A stretch of 64,000 nucleotides of DNA from Rhodoferax ferrireducens (GTDB lineage Bacteria; Pseudomonadota; Gammaproteobacteria; Burkholderiales; Burkholderiaceae_C), in assembly GCF_003347515.1 (NCBI RefSeq), contig NZ_QEII01000298.1:186001-250000 (forward strand), read 5' to 3'. Position 1 is the stretch's first letter, and each line of letters opens with the position of its first letter. The notes under the pieces were generated by a model. The model worked only from the letters and a program-made list of their open reading frames with translations. It was not told the DNA's origin and ran no database searches. The translations under genes and the position numbers were made by a program. This document shows positions 17,005 to 25,904 of this stretch, one piece after another.

Positions 17005-17844
17005 TCACAAACCCAGCCGTCGGCAAATTTCCACCGTCGCCACACTCTGGTTCATGGCGTAAAAATGCAGTCCCGGTGCGCCGCCGGCACGCAATTGCTC
17101 ACACAGATCGGTCACCACGTCCAGGCCGAAGGCCTTGATCGAGACCACATCATCACCAAAACTTTGCAGGCGCAGGCGAATCCAGCGCGGGATCTCGGCG
17201 CCGCTGGCGTCGCTGAAGCGCATGAGCTGGGTCGAGCTGGTGATGGGCATGATGCCGGGCACCACGGGAATGCTCAGTCCCAGCGCATCGACCTCTTCCA
17301 CAAAGCGGAAGTAGGCGTCGGCGTTGTAAAAGTACTGGGTAATGGCGGAGTTGGCGCCGGCTTTGACTTTGGTGGCGAAGGCCTGCAGGTCCGCCGCGGG
17401 CGACTTGGCTTGGGGGTGGACTTCGGGGTAGGCGGCTACTTCGATGAAGAAATCGTCGCCGGTCTCAGCCCGGATGAACGCCACCAGATCACTGGCATAT
17501 TGGAATTCGCCACCCGCGCCATAGCCGCTGGGCAGGTCACCGCGCAAGGCCACCAGGCGTTTCACGCCCATGGCTTTGAGCGTGGCCAGCTGCTCGCGCA
17601 CGGTGGCACGGGTGGCACCGATGCACGAAAAGTGCGAGGCGGCGCTCACGCCCTCGGCCAGAATGTCGCGCACGGTGTTGAACGTACCCTCTTGCGTGGA
17701 GCCCCCCGCACCAAAGGTGACCGAGCAAAACTCGGGTTTCAGGGCGTACAACTGCTGACGCACCAGGCGCAGCTTTTCCACACCCTCAGGGGTTTTGGGC
17801 GGGAAGAATTCAATGCTCAAAGGGGTGCGGGTGATGTCGGTCAT
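17005..17844 (-). CDS. metF: 5,10-methylenetetrahydrofolate reductase
   Basis: Reduces methylene-tetrahydrofolate to methyl-tetrahydrofolate with FAD and NADH, supplying methyl groups for methionine synthesis. The 279-residue protein has the family start IEFFPPKTPEGVEKL, SVTFGAGGSTQEGT, ALRGDLPSG, EVAAYPEVHPQA, TQYFYNAD and PGIMPI. ATG at 17844 gives the standard N-terminus; an upstream in-frame start at 17910 would read through a REP-like palindrome. It is the last gene of the ahcY-tlyA-metF group. A weak CCCCG/CGGGG hairpin lies just past the stop. Confidence 0.95.
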   Translation of the reverse strand: MTDITRTPLSIEFFPPKTPEGVEKLRLVRQQLYALKPEFCSVTFGAGGSTQEGTFNTVRDILAEGVSAASHFSCIGATRATVREQLATLKAMGVKRLVALRGDLPSGYGAGGEFQYASDLVAFIRAETGDDFFIEVAAYPEVHPQAKSPAADLQAFATKVKAGANSAITQYFYNADAYFRFVEEVDALGLSIPVVPGIMPITSSTQLMRFSDASGAEIPRWIRLRLQSFGDDVVSIKAFGLDVVTDLCEQLRAGGAPGLHFYAMNQSVATVEICRRLGL

Positions 17845-17867
17845 GTTGAGGCACTTATTAATTCGTG

Positions 17868-17924
17868 ATTGCGAGCGTAGCGTGGCAAACCAGGAGTCGT
17901 GGATTGCCACGCTACGCTCGCAAT
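17868..17924. repeat. REP-like palindrome between tlyA and metF
   Basis: Perfect 21-base arms (17868-17888 and 17904-17924) around a 15-base loop, with the TTGCGAGCGTAGCGTGGCAA motif of a common REP family. Related copies lie in uvrA (36854-36938) and near 62065. It fills the gap between the start of metF and the stop of tlyA, where it could stabilise or attenuate the transcript. Confidence 0.85.
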
Positions 17925-17939
17925 GACGTCAATGTAGAT

Positions 17940-18764
17940 TTACAAAGCGTTCAGTTTGCGGGCGCAAATGAAAAACTCGCGATTGCCATCGCCGCCTTCA
18001 ATCGGCGAGTCGAACCACGCGGTCACGGTCAGGCCGAGTGCTGTGCAGGCGTCACGCAGGCGCTGCTCAATCAGCGGGTAAAAGCTGGCATCTTTCACGA
18101 TGCCGCCCTTGCCCACCTGACCGGGTTGCAGCTCAAACTGGGGTTTGACCAACGTCAGCAGTGTGCCGCCGCTTTTCAGCAAAGGCACGATGGCCGGCAA
18201 CACCAGGGTTTGCGAAATAAAGGACAGATCGGCCACGATCAGGTCAAACTCGGGCGCGAACTCGGCACCGTCTTCATCATCCTCTTCAACATCAAATTGG
18301 CCGTCAGCCCCCGTGCTGTCTGCGTAAGCAGCTATTAAATCAGCAGCACCCAGATTTCGGGCATTGACCTTTTCGACGCACAACACACGCGGGTCTTCGC
18401 GCAGACGCGGATGCAGCTGGGCGCTGCCCACGTCCACACCCACCACTGACGCAGCGCCGTGCTGCAACAGGCAGTCGGTAAAGCCGCCGGTCGACTGACC
18501 AACATCCAGGCAAGCCAGCCCGGTCACGGACAAGCCCACCTGCTTCAGCGCCGCCTCCAGCTTCAGGCCGCCACGCGACACATAGCGCGCCTCAGAGTCG
18601 TCCAGCAGCTTCAGTTCAGCCTCTAGCGGAATCTCGTCACCGTTTTTGGTGACGGTCTTCCATTCAGTGCCTTTGAGCCACTGCACGCCGTCGGCGATCA
18701 GGCGCTGGGCCTGCGAGCGCGTGCTGGCAAGTTGCCGTTGAACGAGTAATTGGTCAGCACGCAT
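17940..18764 (-). CDS. tlyA: TlyA-family rRNA 2'-O-ribose methyltransferase (hemolysin A family)
   Basis: A SAM-dependent RNA methyltransferase with an N-terminal S4 RNA-binding domain (RADQLLVQRQLASTRSQAQR, residues 2-21) and an FtsJ/RrmJ fold. The SAM-binding region contains CLDVGQSTGGFTDCLLQHGA, followed by VGVDVGSAQLHP, DLIVADLSFIS and LVKPQFE. The 274-residue protein is slightly longer than usual. An acidic and alanine-rich stretch (about residues 140-165) coincides with a copy of the dispersed element at 18294-18347. It lies between ahcY and metF, so its by-product S-adenosylhomocysteine is handled by the same operon. Confidence 0.9.
   Translation of the reverse strand: MRADQLLVQRQLASTRSQAQRLIADGVQWLKGTEWKTVTKNGDEIPLEAELKLLDDSEARYVSRGGLKLEAALKQVGLSVTGLACLDVGQSTGGFTDCLLQHGAASVVGVDVGSAQLHPRLREDPRVLCVEKVNARNLGAADLIAAYADSTGADGQFDVEEDDEDGAEFAPEFDLIVADLSFISQTLVLPAIVPLLKSGGTLLTLVKPQFELQPGQVGKGGIVKDASFYPLIEQRLRDACTALGLTVTAWFDSPIEGGDGNREFFICARKLNAL
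18294..18347 (+). repeat. Dispersed 54-base element, copy 1 (inside tlyA)
   Basis: The pattern is AAATTGGCC, then a CAGCCCCCGT box, a TGCGTAAG box and a final AGCTATTAAAT. It matches the copies at 24074, 30355, 33041, 38726 and 62276. It is in frame within tlyA but in the opposite orientation to the gene. Confidence 0.7.
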
Positions 18765-18798
18765 GATGTGTAGGTGTCATTCAGAAGAAAAGCGAGGC

Positions 18799-18843
18799 GG
18801 CATGGATTGCAGGTCCCTCCCGCAATCCAATGCCGGTTTTTTT
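18799..18843 (+). terminator. Hairpin with T-run between ahcY and tlyA, reading rightward
   Basis: GGCATGGATTGC (18799-18810) pairs with GCAATCCAATGCC (18822-18834) with one bulged A, followed by GGTTTTTTT. The T-run lies on the plus strand, although the genes on both sides are on the minus strand. It would therefore stop antisense transcription entering ahcY from the left. Confidence 0.55.
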
Positions 18844-20377
18844 AATAGCGGTACGTGTTGGCTTTGTAAGGGCCAGCCTTGCTCACGCCGATGTAGGCGG
18901 CTTGTTCGTCCGTGAGTTCAGACAGCATGGCGCCGACTTTTTTCAGATGCAAACGCGCCACTTTTTCGTCCAGGTGTTTGGGCAACACATAAACCTTGCC
19001 GGTCTTGTATTCCTTGGGCTTGGTGAACAGTTCGATCTGGGCGATGGTCTGGTTGGCAAAGCTGGACGACATGACAAAGCTGGGGTGGCCGGTGCCGCAA
19101 CCCAGGTTCACCAGACGGCCCTTGGCCAGCAGGATGATGCGTTTGGACGGGGTCTTGCCCTTGGCCGGGAAGATGACGTGGTCGACCTGCGGTTTGATCT
19201 CTTCCCACTTGCATTTGGACAGCGAAGCGACGTCGATTTCATTGTCAAAGTGGCCGATGTTGCAGACGATGGCCTGGTCCTTCATGGCCGCCATGTGTTT
19301 GTAGGTGATGACGTTTTTGTTGCCGGTGCAGGAGACAAAAATATCGCACTTGTCGGCCGCGTATTCCATGGTCACGACCTTGTAGCCTTCCATCGCGGCC
19401 TGCAGCGCATTGATCGGGTCGATCTCCGTCACCCAGACCTGCGCGGAGAGTGCGCGCAGCGCTTGGGCCGAGCCCTTGCCGACGTCGCCGTAACCGGCGA
19501 CGCAAGCCACTTTGCCGGCAATCATCACGTCGGTGGCGCGCTTGATGGCGTCCACTAGGGATTCGCGGCAGCCGTACAGGTTGTCGAACTTGCTTTTGGT
19601 CACCGAGTCGTTGACGTTGATGGCGCGCAAGGCCAGTTCGCCACGGGCCGCCATTTCGTTTAAGCGCAGCACGCCGGTGGTGGTTTCTTCGGTCACGCCG
19701 ATGATGTTTTTCAGGCGACGGCTGTACCAGGTCGGGTCCAGCTTGAGCTTGGCCTTGATGGCGTTGAACAGGCAGATTTCCTCTTCGCTGCCGGGCTTGG
19801 CCAGCACCTTGATGTCTTTCTCGGCCTTGGCACCCAGGTGCATCAGCAAAGTGGCGTCGCCGCCATCGTCCAGAATCATGTTCGGGCCTTCAGCCGCAGT
19901 GCCTTTTTTGCCACTGAATTCAAAGATGCGGTGGGTGTAATCCCAGTAGTCAACCAGCGTCTCGCCCTTGTAGGCAAACACCGGGGTGCCGGCTTCCACC
20001 AAGGCCGCCGCGGCGTGGTCCTGGGTGGAGAAAATATTGCAGGAAGCCCAGCGCACTTCAGCGCCGAGGGCTTGCAGGGTTTCGACCAGCACGCCGGTCT
20101 GGATCGTCATGTGCAGCGAGCCGGTGATTCGTGCGCCTTTCAAAGGCTGGGCCTTGGCGAACTCTTCACGAATCGCCATCAGGCCGGGCATTTCGGTCTG
20201 GGCAATGTTCAATTCCTTGCGGCCCCAGGCGGCCAGGCTCAGGTCGGCGACAACAAAGTCTTCGACTTTGGCGACGGCCTGGAGGGCGGCCTTCACGGCG
20301 GCTTTGGCCGGGGCTTTAACGGAGGCCTTGGCCAGGGTTGTCACTTGGGTTTTGACGGATTTCAATACGGCGCTCAT
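18842..20377 (-). CDS. ahcY: Adenosylhomocysteinase
   Basis: Cleaves S-adenosylhomocysteine to adenosine and homocysteine using bound NAD, clearing the inhibitor made by methyltransferases. The 511-residue protein has the family segments [48 protein letters not shown] (NAD binding), [11 protein letters not shown] and a C-terminus ending in KPNTYRY-like KANTYRY. The first 45 residues are an extra Ala/Lys/Val-rich tail before the catalytic domain begins at [21 protein letters not shown] at 20377 was chosen over 20410 as the one with GGAG upstream. It is preceded by an SAH riboswitch. Confidence 0.97.
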   Translation of the reverse strand: MSAVLKSVKTQVTTLAKASVKAPAKAAVKAALQAVAKVEDFVVADLSLAAWGRKELNIAQTEMPGLMAIREEFAKAQPLKGARITGSLHMTIQTGVLVETLQALGAEVRWASCNIFSTQDHAAAALVEAGTPVFAYKGETLVDYWDYTHRIFEFSGKKGTAAEGPNMILDDGGDATLLMHLGAKAEKDIKVLAKPGSEEEICLFNAIKAKLKLDPTWYSRRLKNIIGVTEETTTGVLRLNEMAARGELALRAINVNDSVTKSKFDNLYGCRESLVDAIKRATDVMIAGKVACVAGYGDVGKGSAQALRALSAQVWVTEIDPINALQAAMEGYKVVTMEYAADKCDIFVSCTGNKNVITYKHMAAMKDQAIVCNIGHFDNEIDVASLSKCKWEEIKPQVDHVIFPAKGKTPSKRIILLAKGRLVNLGCGTGHPSFVMSSSFANQTIAQIELFTKPKEYKTGKVYVLPKHLDEKVARLHLKKVGAMLSELTDEQAAYIGVSKAGPYKANTYRY

Positions 20378-20439
20378 GCTTGACTCCAAAAAATGATTTT
20401 GAAAAATCACCGCTCGCGCAGGAGAAGCTTTCGGGAAAG

Positions 20440-20556
20440 ACTCACCTCACAGAGCAGTGGGTGAGCGCGGTTGATGCGGTGAATGGCGGGGCGCCAACTC
20501 ACGCGGTCCGAGCCTCGTTCACTGGGTGTGAACTGCAACGCTCCTCGGAAGGCTGT
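20440..20556 (-). ncRNA. SAH riboswitch upstream of ahcY
   Basis: Read on the minus strand, the leader contains CCGAGGAGCGTTGCAG, then GAGGCTCGG and then GCGCTCACC, the conserved sequence blocks of the S-adenosylhomocysteine riboswitch. CCGAG pairs with CTCGG, and GAGCG with CGCTC to form the pseudoknot stem. It ends about 60 bases before the ahcY start codon. SAH riboswitches are known to activate ahcY operons when SAH builds up, so ahcY, and probably tlyA and metF, should be induced by SAH. Confidence 0.88.
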
Positions 20557-20767
20557 GATTCTACCTATTCCGGATTATGTTTTTCATGCAGCGCTGGCGA
20601 TGACGACGACAGAGCGAATTCGTCGTGAACTATTCCCGCCCCTGCAACTGATCGATCCGTCGCAGTGCTCGTCTCTGGCCTGCCCGCATGTCGGATTTTT
20701 TTACATAGTCGATCCACCCACCCAATTCTCCACGCGCAACTCGTTGATTTTCCTCAAAAAACATAAA

Positions 20768-20787
20768 GCGGCATTATTTTTGCTTTT
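20768..20787 (+). promoter_or_regulatory. Sigma-54-type promoter of the second PEP-CTERM gene
   Basis: CGGCATTATTTTTGCTTT has GG (20770-20771) and GC (20782-20783) exactly 10 bases apart and a good TTTGCTT -12 element. The -24 element is weaker than at 7661. It lies about 45 bases before the ATG of the PEP-CTERM gene. Confidence 0.6.
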
Positions 20788-20829
20788 AACGATTTGTTAC
20801 ATCATTTACTTAACCACAGGAGAATAACG

Positions 20830-21744
20830 ATGAAGATGAAATTGAAATCGTTAGTGAGCGCCGTCGCTTTGGCTCTAGCGGGCACCACGGTGCTGGCTGG
20901 CCCGGTGATCATTGACGGCACTGACGCAAACGACCACGGTTTTGCCTCTGGCAGCGCGAACTTCTCTGGTTGGCTGTATATGCAACGCGCTTTGGAGAAC
21001 TTGGCTGCGACCGTCAATCCCAGCGCCACCAAAGTGGTGGTTGATCTGGGCACAACAGGTAGCCAAGCTGGCGCTGCAATTCTTTCAGCATTCAATCTCT
21101 CATCCCTGCCCGGATCGGGCTGGACTCTTTTGAACGTCGACGGGGCAGCGGCCATCTCCGCCCATCTGGCCAGTTTGTCGACCGCCAACACGGGCATTCT
21201 TTACCTCCCGACCTTCGGTAATTCCGGCGGAGACCTTACTTCTGCTGAAATGGCAGCGATCAACGCCGGCGCAGCCAGCATCAACACTTTTGTTGGCGGC
21301 GCAGGCACCCCGCTAAACGGGGGCGGGCTATTCTCGATGGGAGAGTCCGGAACGGGCGCCTACGGCTGGCTCACGACCTTGATCCCAGGCATCATTGCCA
21401 CTGATGTAGGCGGCGGCGGAATCGGCACCAACATCACGCTGACGGCGGCGGGCTCAACAGCCTTTGCAGGCGGACTTACAGACTCCGACCTGGCCGGAGC
21501 TGACCCGTGGCACGGCCACTTCAGTGGCGACCTGGGTGGCTTGAGCGTCTTGGGAGTCGCCCTTCAAGGCGCAACGTCGCGCAATGTGATCATTGGAGGC
21601 GGTGCAGGCACAGTTATTGGCTGCGGGCAACCTGGTCAAGTTGCCTGTCCAAACAGCGTTCCAGAACCTGAAACGCTGCCGCTGGTGGCTATCGCTGGTC
21701 TGGCTATGTTGTTCAATGGCTTGCGCAGGCGCCGGACGAAGTAA
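20830..21744 (+). CDS. PEP-CTERM sorting-domain protein
   Basis: A 304-residue exported protein with a signal peptide (KSLVSAVALALAGTTVLAGP, cleavage near residue 23) and a C-terminal exosortase signal: PEPETLP, a hydrophobic helix (LVAIAGLAMLFNG) and basic LRRRRTK. The body is rich in Gly, Ala, Asn and Thr, with a Rossmann-like run (VVVDLGTTGSQAGAAILSAF) and several GGG turns. CGQPGQVACP near the end holds two Cys. It resembles other secreted PEP-CTERM proteins but no enzymatic domain was recognised. AGGAG lies 7 bases before ATG at 20830. It forms its own unit between a sigma-54-type promoter and a terminator. Confidence 0.9.
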   Translation: MKMKLKSLVSAVALALAGTTVLAGPVIIDGTDANDHGFASGSANFSGWLYMQRALENLAATVNPSATKVVVDLGTTGSQAGAAILSAFNLSSLPGSGWTLLNVDGAAAISAHLASLSTANTGILYLPTFGNSGGDLTSAEMAAINAGAASINTFVGGAGTPLNGGGLFSMGESGTGAYGWLTTLIPGIIATDVGGGGIGTNITLTAAGSTAFAGGLTDSDLAGADPWHGHFSGDLGGLSVLGVALQGATSRNVIIGGGAGTVIGCGQPGQVACPNSVPEPETLPLVAIAGLAMLFNGLRRRRTK

Positions 21745-21769
21745 TTCAAGCGAACAACGGTCACGTCAG

Positions 21770-21795
21770 AGCCCTTCCGTGGAAGGGCTTTTTTT
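21770..21795 (+). terminator. Rho-independent terminator of the second PEP-CTERM gene
   Basis: A 9-base perfect stem (AGCCCTTCC / GGAAGGGCT) with a 2-base loop and seven T residues, 25 bases after the stop codon. Confidence 0.92.
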
Positions 21796-22044
21796 CGTCT
21801 GAAGTTCGGCGCTGCGGGTTGCAGCATGGCCGAACGCGAACAGGGTGTGAGCATAAATTCAGCCGCCCTTGCCACCCCGTTAAAATCCAACGCCTGCGCG
21901 CGGCGGTTGAGTCGGACCGAGTGGATTGCCCTTCGAAGGGCGACCAACCGATCTTTGACGTTGATTCCGGCGGCATTTTCAGCGTGCCCCAAGCCGCGGA
22001 CTTCCCCGCTCGCCTCGCATCCTGATATTTTTTGGATTTTTATC

Positions 22045-23676
22045 TTGTCATTCCTCGCCGAAACCCGCCGTCGCCGCACCTTTGCCATCATCTCCCACCC
22101 TGACGCGGGTAAAACCACGTTGACCGAAAAGCTCTTGCTGTTCTCGGGCGCGATCCAGATCGCCGGCAGTGTCAAGGCACGTAAAGCGACCCGCCACGCC
22201 ACCAGTGACTGGATGGAAATCGAGAAGCAGCGCGGCATTTCGGTCGCATCAAGCGTGATGCAAATGGTGTACCGCGAGCACGTCATCAACCTGCTCGACA
22301 CCCCCGGTCACAAGGATTTCTCGGAAGACACCTACCGCGTGCTGACCGCCGTGGACTCGGCGCTGATGGTGATTGACGCCGCCAACGGTGTCGAAGCGCA
22401 AACCCGCCGCCTGATCGAGGTCTGCCGCCAGCGCGACACGCCCATCATCACCTTCGTCAACAAAATGGACCGCGAAGTGCGCGAGCCACTGGACATTCTG
22501 GACGAGATCGAGCGCGAACTCGGCATGCCTTGCGTGCCCATGACCTGGCCGGTCGGCCAGGGCAAGACCTTCGGCGGCATCATCAACCTGCGTACGCGGG
22601 CCATGACGGTGTTCGAGCCCGGCAGCGACCGCGGGCCGAAGGACTTCACCACCATCCCCATGAGCGATCAAGCCACCCTGCTGAAACGCTTCGGCCACGA
22701 GTTCGAAACCGCCATGGAAAGCATGGAACTGGCCACTGGCGCCTCGCCTGTCTATGACCACGACGCCTTTCTGGCCGGCAAGCAAACCCCGGTGTTTTTT
22801 GGCTCGGGCGTCAACAACTTCGGTGTCATGGAAGTGCTGGACGCGCTGGTCGATCTGGCGCCCTCGCCCCAGTCCCGCACCAGTTCCTTCGTGGTCAACA
22901 GGCAGCCGGTCATTAAAGAGGTCCAGCCAGAAGACGACTTCTTCTCGGGCGTGGTGTTCAAGGTGCAGGCCAATATGGACGCCAACCACCGCGACCGCAT
23001 TGCCTTTGTGCGCATGGCCTCGGGCAAATACACGCCGGGCATGAAGCTCAAGGTCATGCGCACCGCCAAGGAGCTGCGCCCGACCAGCGTGGTGACCTTC
23101 ATGAGCCAGCGCCGCGAGGCCGTGAACGAGGCCTACGCCGGCGACATCGTGGGTTTCACCACCCATGGCGGCGTGCAGCTGGGCGACACCATCACCGACG
23201 GGTCCGTGAACCTGCAGTTCACCGGCTTGCCCTTCTTTGCGCCCGAATTGTTCATGACCGTGGTACTGCGCAACCCCTTGCGCACCAAGCAATTGCAGCA
23301 AGGCCTGGCGCAGCTGGGGGAAGAAGGCGCGATTCAGGTGTTCCGGCCTGAGGTCGGCGGCAACATGCTGCTCGGTGCCATTGGTCAGCTGCAGTTTGAA
23401 GTGGTGCAGCACCGCCTCAAAGGCGAATACGACGCCGACATCCGGCTGGAAAGCAGCCAGTACACCGGCGCGCGCTGGATCACCGCCGACACCCCGGCCG
23501 AACTCAAGACCTTTTGCGAGGCCTACCCGATGCGCATGGCGCGCGATGCGGCCAACACGCTGGCTTATCTGTGCACCTCGCCCTATGACGTGCGGCTGGC
23601 GCAGGAGCGTTTTCCGAAAATCCACTTCCACCCGCTGCGCGAGCACGCCGGGCTGGCACTGCAAAGCGCTGGTTGA
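22045..23676 (+). CDS. prfC: Peptide chain release factor 3
   Basis: A GTPase that removes release factors RF1 and RF2 from the ribosome after termination. The 543-residue protein has RRTFAIISHPDAGKTTLTEK (G1), the RGISVASS switch, DTPGHKDFSEDTYR (G3) and FVNKMDRE (G4), followed by the RF3 C-terminal domains. The start is uncertain. TTG at 22045 puts the G1 motif at the position found in relatives (E. coli RF3 has 529 residues). The open frame continues upstream to 21826, but the extra 73 residues do not resemble RF3, so they are excluded. The 248 bases from the terminator to this start show no other gene. Confidence 0.93.
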   Translation: MSFLAETRRRRTFAIISHPDAGKTTLTEKLLLFSGAIQIAGSVKARKATRHATSDWMEIEKQRGISVASSVMQMVYREHVINLLDTPGHKDFSEDTYRVLTAVDSALMVIDAANGVEAQTRRLIEVCRQRDTPIITFVNKMDREVREPLDILDEIERELGMPCVPMTWPVGQGKTFGGIINLRTRAMTVFEPGSDRGPKDFTTIPMSDQATLLKRFGHEFETAMESMELATGASPVYDHDAFLAGKQTPVFFGSGVNNFGVMEVLDALVDLAPSPQSRTSSFVVNRQPVIKEVQPEDDFFSGVVFKVQANMDANHRDRIAFVRMASGKYTPGMKLKVMRTAKELRPTSVVTFMSQRREAVNEAYAGDIVGFTTHGGVQLGDTITDGSVNLQFTGLPFFAPELFMTVVLRNPLRTKQLQQGLAQLGEEGAIQVFRPEVGGNMLLGAIGQLQFEVVQHRLKGEYDADIRLESSQYTGARWITADTPAELKTFCEAYPMRMARDAANTLAYLCTSPYDVRLAQERFPKIHFHPLREHAGLALQSAG

Positions 23677-23682
23677 GCAAAC

Positions 23683-23750
23683 CGTCATTTCGGGCTTGAC
23701 CCGGAATCCGGTCGCACGCCGCTGGACTCCTGCCTTCGCGGGAATGACGG
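23683..23750. repeat. REP-like repeat after prfC
   Basis: Two half-elements (CCGTCATTTCGGGCTTGAC and TGCCTTCGCGGGAATGACGG) face each other, with outer ends CCGTCATT and AATGACGG complementary. This is a second REP family, distinct from the one at 17868. It may serve as the 3' end of the prfC transcript. Confidence 0.75.
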
Positions 23751-23784
23751 TACAAAACAGTTTTCATCAAACAATTAACAAGCC

Positions 23785-24639
23785 GTGAAGCCACTCTCAC
23801 ATTGGCCACTCGAAGACCGGCGCCAGCTCCTCGGTGTCTTCACCGACATCGACGACACACTGACGACCGAGGGCGCGATCACGCCCGACGCCTTGCAGGC
23901 GCTCGGCGCGCTGAAAGCGGCCGGCCTGCATGTGATTCCCATCACCGGCCGTCCGATTGGCTGGAGCGAGCTGTTTGCGAAGGGTGATCCTGCCCGCGGC
24001 CTTTTGCCCTGGCCGGTCGATGCCATCGTGGCCGAAACCGGCGCGGTCGCCTTTGTCGGCCAAAATTTAGATGAAATAGGCATCCAGCCCCCGTCCCCCC
24101 TGCGCAGACAGCTATCAAAACTATACCAACAGGATGCCACCACGCGGGCCGCCAATTACCGCCGGATGCAGGACGTGGCACGCCAGGTGCTGCGTGAGGT
24201 GCCCGGCGCCCAGCTCTCGCAGGACTCGCCCGGCCGCGAAACCGACATCGCCATCGACCACAGCGAGTTCACCCATCTGGGCCCGGACCAGATCGCCCAG
24301 GTGGTGCAGATCATCCGAGCCGCCGGCATGACGGCCACCGTCAGCAGCATCCACATCAACGGCTGGTTTGGCGCCCACAACAAACTGGTCGGCGCACGCT
24401 GGATCGTGGACAGACTGTTCGGCCGCGACCTGGAGGCCGAGCTGAAGCGCTGGGCTTTTGTCGGCGACTCGACCAACGACCAGGTGATGTTTGAACATTT
24501 TTCGCACAGCGTCGGTGTTGCCAATGTGCGGCGTTTTGAGGCCCAGCTGAAGCACTTGCCGCGCTACATCACAGCCAGTGTGCGCGGCGCTGGTTTTGCC
24601 GAGGTGGCGGCGGCCATTTTGCAGGCACGACGCCCGTGA
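23785..24639 (+). CDS. HAD-superfamily phosphatase (type IIB, sugar-phosphatase-like)
   Basis: A 284-residue HAD hydrolase with the nucleophile motif FTDIDDTLTTEG (DxDxT, about residues 19-23), ITGRPIGWSE (motif II Thr) and the metal-binding motif WAFVGDSTNDQVMFEHF. The large cap inserted between them places it in class IIB with mannosyl-3-phosphoglycerate and sucrose phosphatases; the substrate is unknown. The start is GTG at 23785. Residues around 95-115 (EIGIQPPSPLRRQLSKLYQQ) are encoded by a copy of the dispersed element at 24074-24125, so this part of the cap is probably inserted sequence. Its stop overlaps the GTG of the MFS gene by four bases. Confidence 0.82.
   Translation: MKPLSHWPLEDRRQLLGVFTDIDDTLTTEGAITPDALQALGALKAAGLHVIPITGRPIGWSELFAKGDPARGLLPWPVDAIVAETGAVAFVGQNLDEIGIQPPSPLRRQLSKLYQQDATTRAANYRRMQDVARQVLREVPGAQLSQDSPGRETDIAIDHSEFTHLGPDQIAQVVQIIRAAGMTATVSSIHINGWFGAHNKLVGARWIVDRLFGRDLEAELKRWAFVGDSTNDQVMFEHFSHSVGVANVRRFEAQLKHLPRYITASVRGAGFAEVAAAILQARRP
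24074..24125 (+). repeat. Dispersed 54-base element, copy 2 (inside the HAD gene)
   Basis: AAATAGGCATCCAGCCCCCG, then TGCGCAGACAGCTATCAAAA ending in CTATA. It lies in frame and in the same direction as the gene. Confidence 0.75.
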
Positions 24640-25835
24640 ACGCGCAGCCGTCGACCGGCATCCCTACCCACCCTGGCGCGCGGCTGGGCTTGCTCAGCAT
24701 ATTTGGCTCCACGTTTTTTGAGCTGATCGGCTACTTCATGCTGCTGCCGCTCTTGCTGCTGCGACTCAAAGGCGCCGAGGTGTCCACCACCGTGGCCGGG
24801 CTGTTTGCCGCCACCGGCTGGCTGGGCGTTTTTCTGGTCACCCCGTTTGCCTCGGCGGTGACCCAGCAACTGGGACGCCGGCAAACGCTGTGGCTGGCCG
24901 CTGCCCTGCCGGTGATTTCGTCCGTGGGCTTTGCGCTGAGCAACACACTCTGGCTGTGGTTTGTGCTGCAGCTGGTCGCCGGGGTGGCGTCCGGCCTGCG
25001 CTGGGTGCTCGCCGAGGCCATCGTCGCCGAGTTTTGTCCGCCGGGCCAGCGTGGCCGCTATGTCGGCATTTTCGAAACCATGGTCGGCGCCACATTTGTC
25101 ATCGGCCCGGCGACCCTGGTGTGGGTGGGCGCGAACAGCCCGCATGCGCTCTGGGTGGTGATCGCTTTTTTCACCATCGCCTTGGGCTGGAGCGCGCTGA
25201 TACCGCCACTGCCGCCGGCCGCCGATATACACACCGCCCGGGTCGGCCTGCACGGCGTCTGGCACGCGCTGCGGGCGCACCCCATCATCATGCTGGCGGG
25301 TTTTGTGGGTGGTTTTTTCGAAAGCGGCGTGACCTCTATCCTGCCGCTGTACGGCCTGGCACTGGGCCTGAGCGCCGCCACCGCCGCGCTGCTGGTCTCA
25401 AGCAGCGGACTCGGCAGCGCCCTGACCATGTTGCCGGCCGGGATGCTGGCCGACCGGTTTACCGACCCCAGCCAGGGGCGGCGCACCCTGATGGTGATGT
25501 TTGCCGCCCTCACCCTGGTCGCCACCTGCGTCATCCCCGTTGTCGCGCACATCGCCTGGCTGGCCTGGCCGCTGGTGTTTTTGTGGGGCGGCGCCGGCGG
25601 CAGCCTCTACACCCTGGCCATGATCGACATCGGCTCGCGCGAGCAGGGCATCACCCTGGTCAACAGCACGGCGGTGCTGGTGCTGACCTACACCCTGGGT
25701 GGCCTGGTGGCGTCCGGGGCGTCAGGGGCACTTATCCAGTGGTCGCCCACGCTGGGCTTTCCGGCGCTGCTGGTCAGCGTGGCCGGTGTGGGTCTGGTGG
25801 CGTTGATCCGGACGCGCCGGTCCCGTCACATTTAA
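24636..25835 (+). CDS. MFS transporter
   Basis: A 399-residue inner-membrane protein with about 12 hydrophobic segments, beginning with FGSTFFELIGYFMLLPLLLL. The loop between segments 2 and 3 contains QQLGRRQTLWL, a form of the MFS A-motif, and the repeat in the second half is near MLADRFTDPSQGRRTL. The substrate is unknown. The start is GTG at 24636, overlapping the HAD stop (GTGA), so the two genes are translationally coupled and perhaps act on the same compound. Confidence 0.88.
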   Translation: MNAQPSTGIPTHPGARLGLLSIFGSTFFELIGYFMLLPLLLLRLKGAEVSTTVAGLFAATGWLGVFLVTPFASAVTQQLGRRQTLWLAAALPVISSVGFALSNTLWLWFVLQLVAGVASGLRWVLAEAIVAEFCPPGQRGRYVGIFETMVGATFVIGPATLVWVGANSPHALWVVIAFFTIALGWSALIPPLPPAADIHTARVGLHGVWHALRAHPIIMLAGFVGGFFESGVTSILPLYGLALGLSAATAALLVSSSGLGSALTMLPAGMLADRFTDPSQGRRTLMVMFAALTLVATCVIPVVAHIAWLAWPLVFLWGGAGGSLYTLAMIDIGSREQGITLVNSTAVLVLTYTLGGLVASGASGALIQWSPTLGFPALLVSVAGVGLVALIRTRRSRHI

Positions 25836-25904
25836 GCCGCCCCGGCGCGCGCCCCAACACGACAATGCAAGCTACATCAAGAACACTTTTCACCCGGAGC
25901 CTCC

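Noticed and set aside
17868-17924. Rho-independent terminator between tlyA and metF
   Set aside because: The stem is strong but no T-run follows on the minus strand, and related copies occur inside a gene, so it is better called a repeat.
21826-22044. 73-residue N-terminal extension of prfC
   Set aside because: The extra residues do not resemble any RF3 N-terminus and no ribosome binding site is visible. The shorter TTG start fits the family length.
22249-23688. 479-codon frame antisense to prfC
   Set aside because: It mirrors the codon structure of a GC-rich gene and has His/Gln/Gly-rich composition typical of an antisense shadow.
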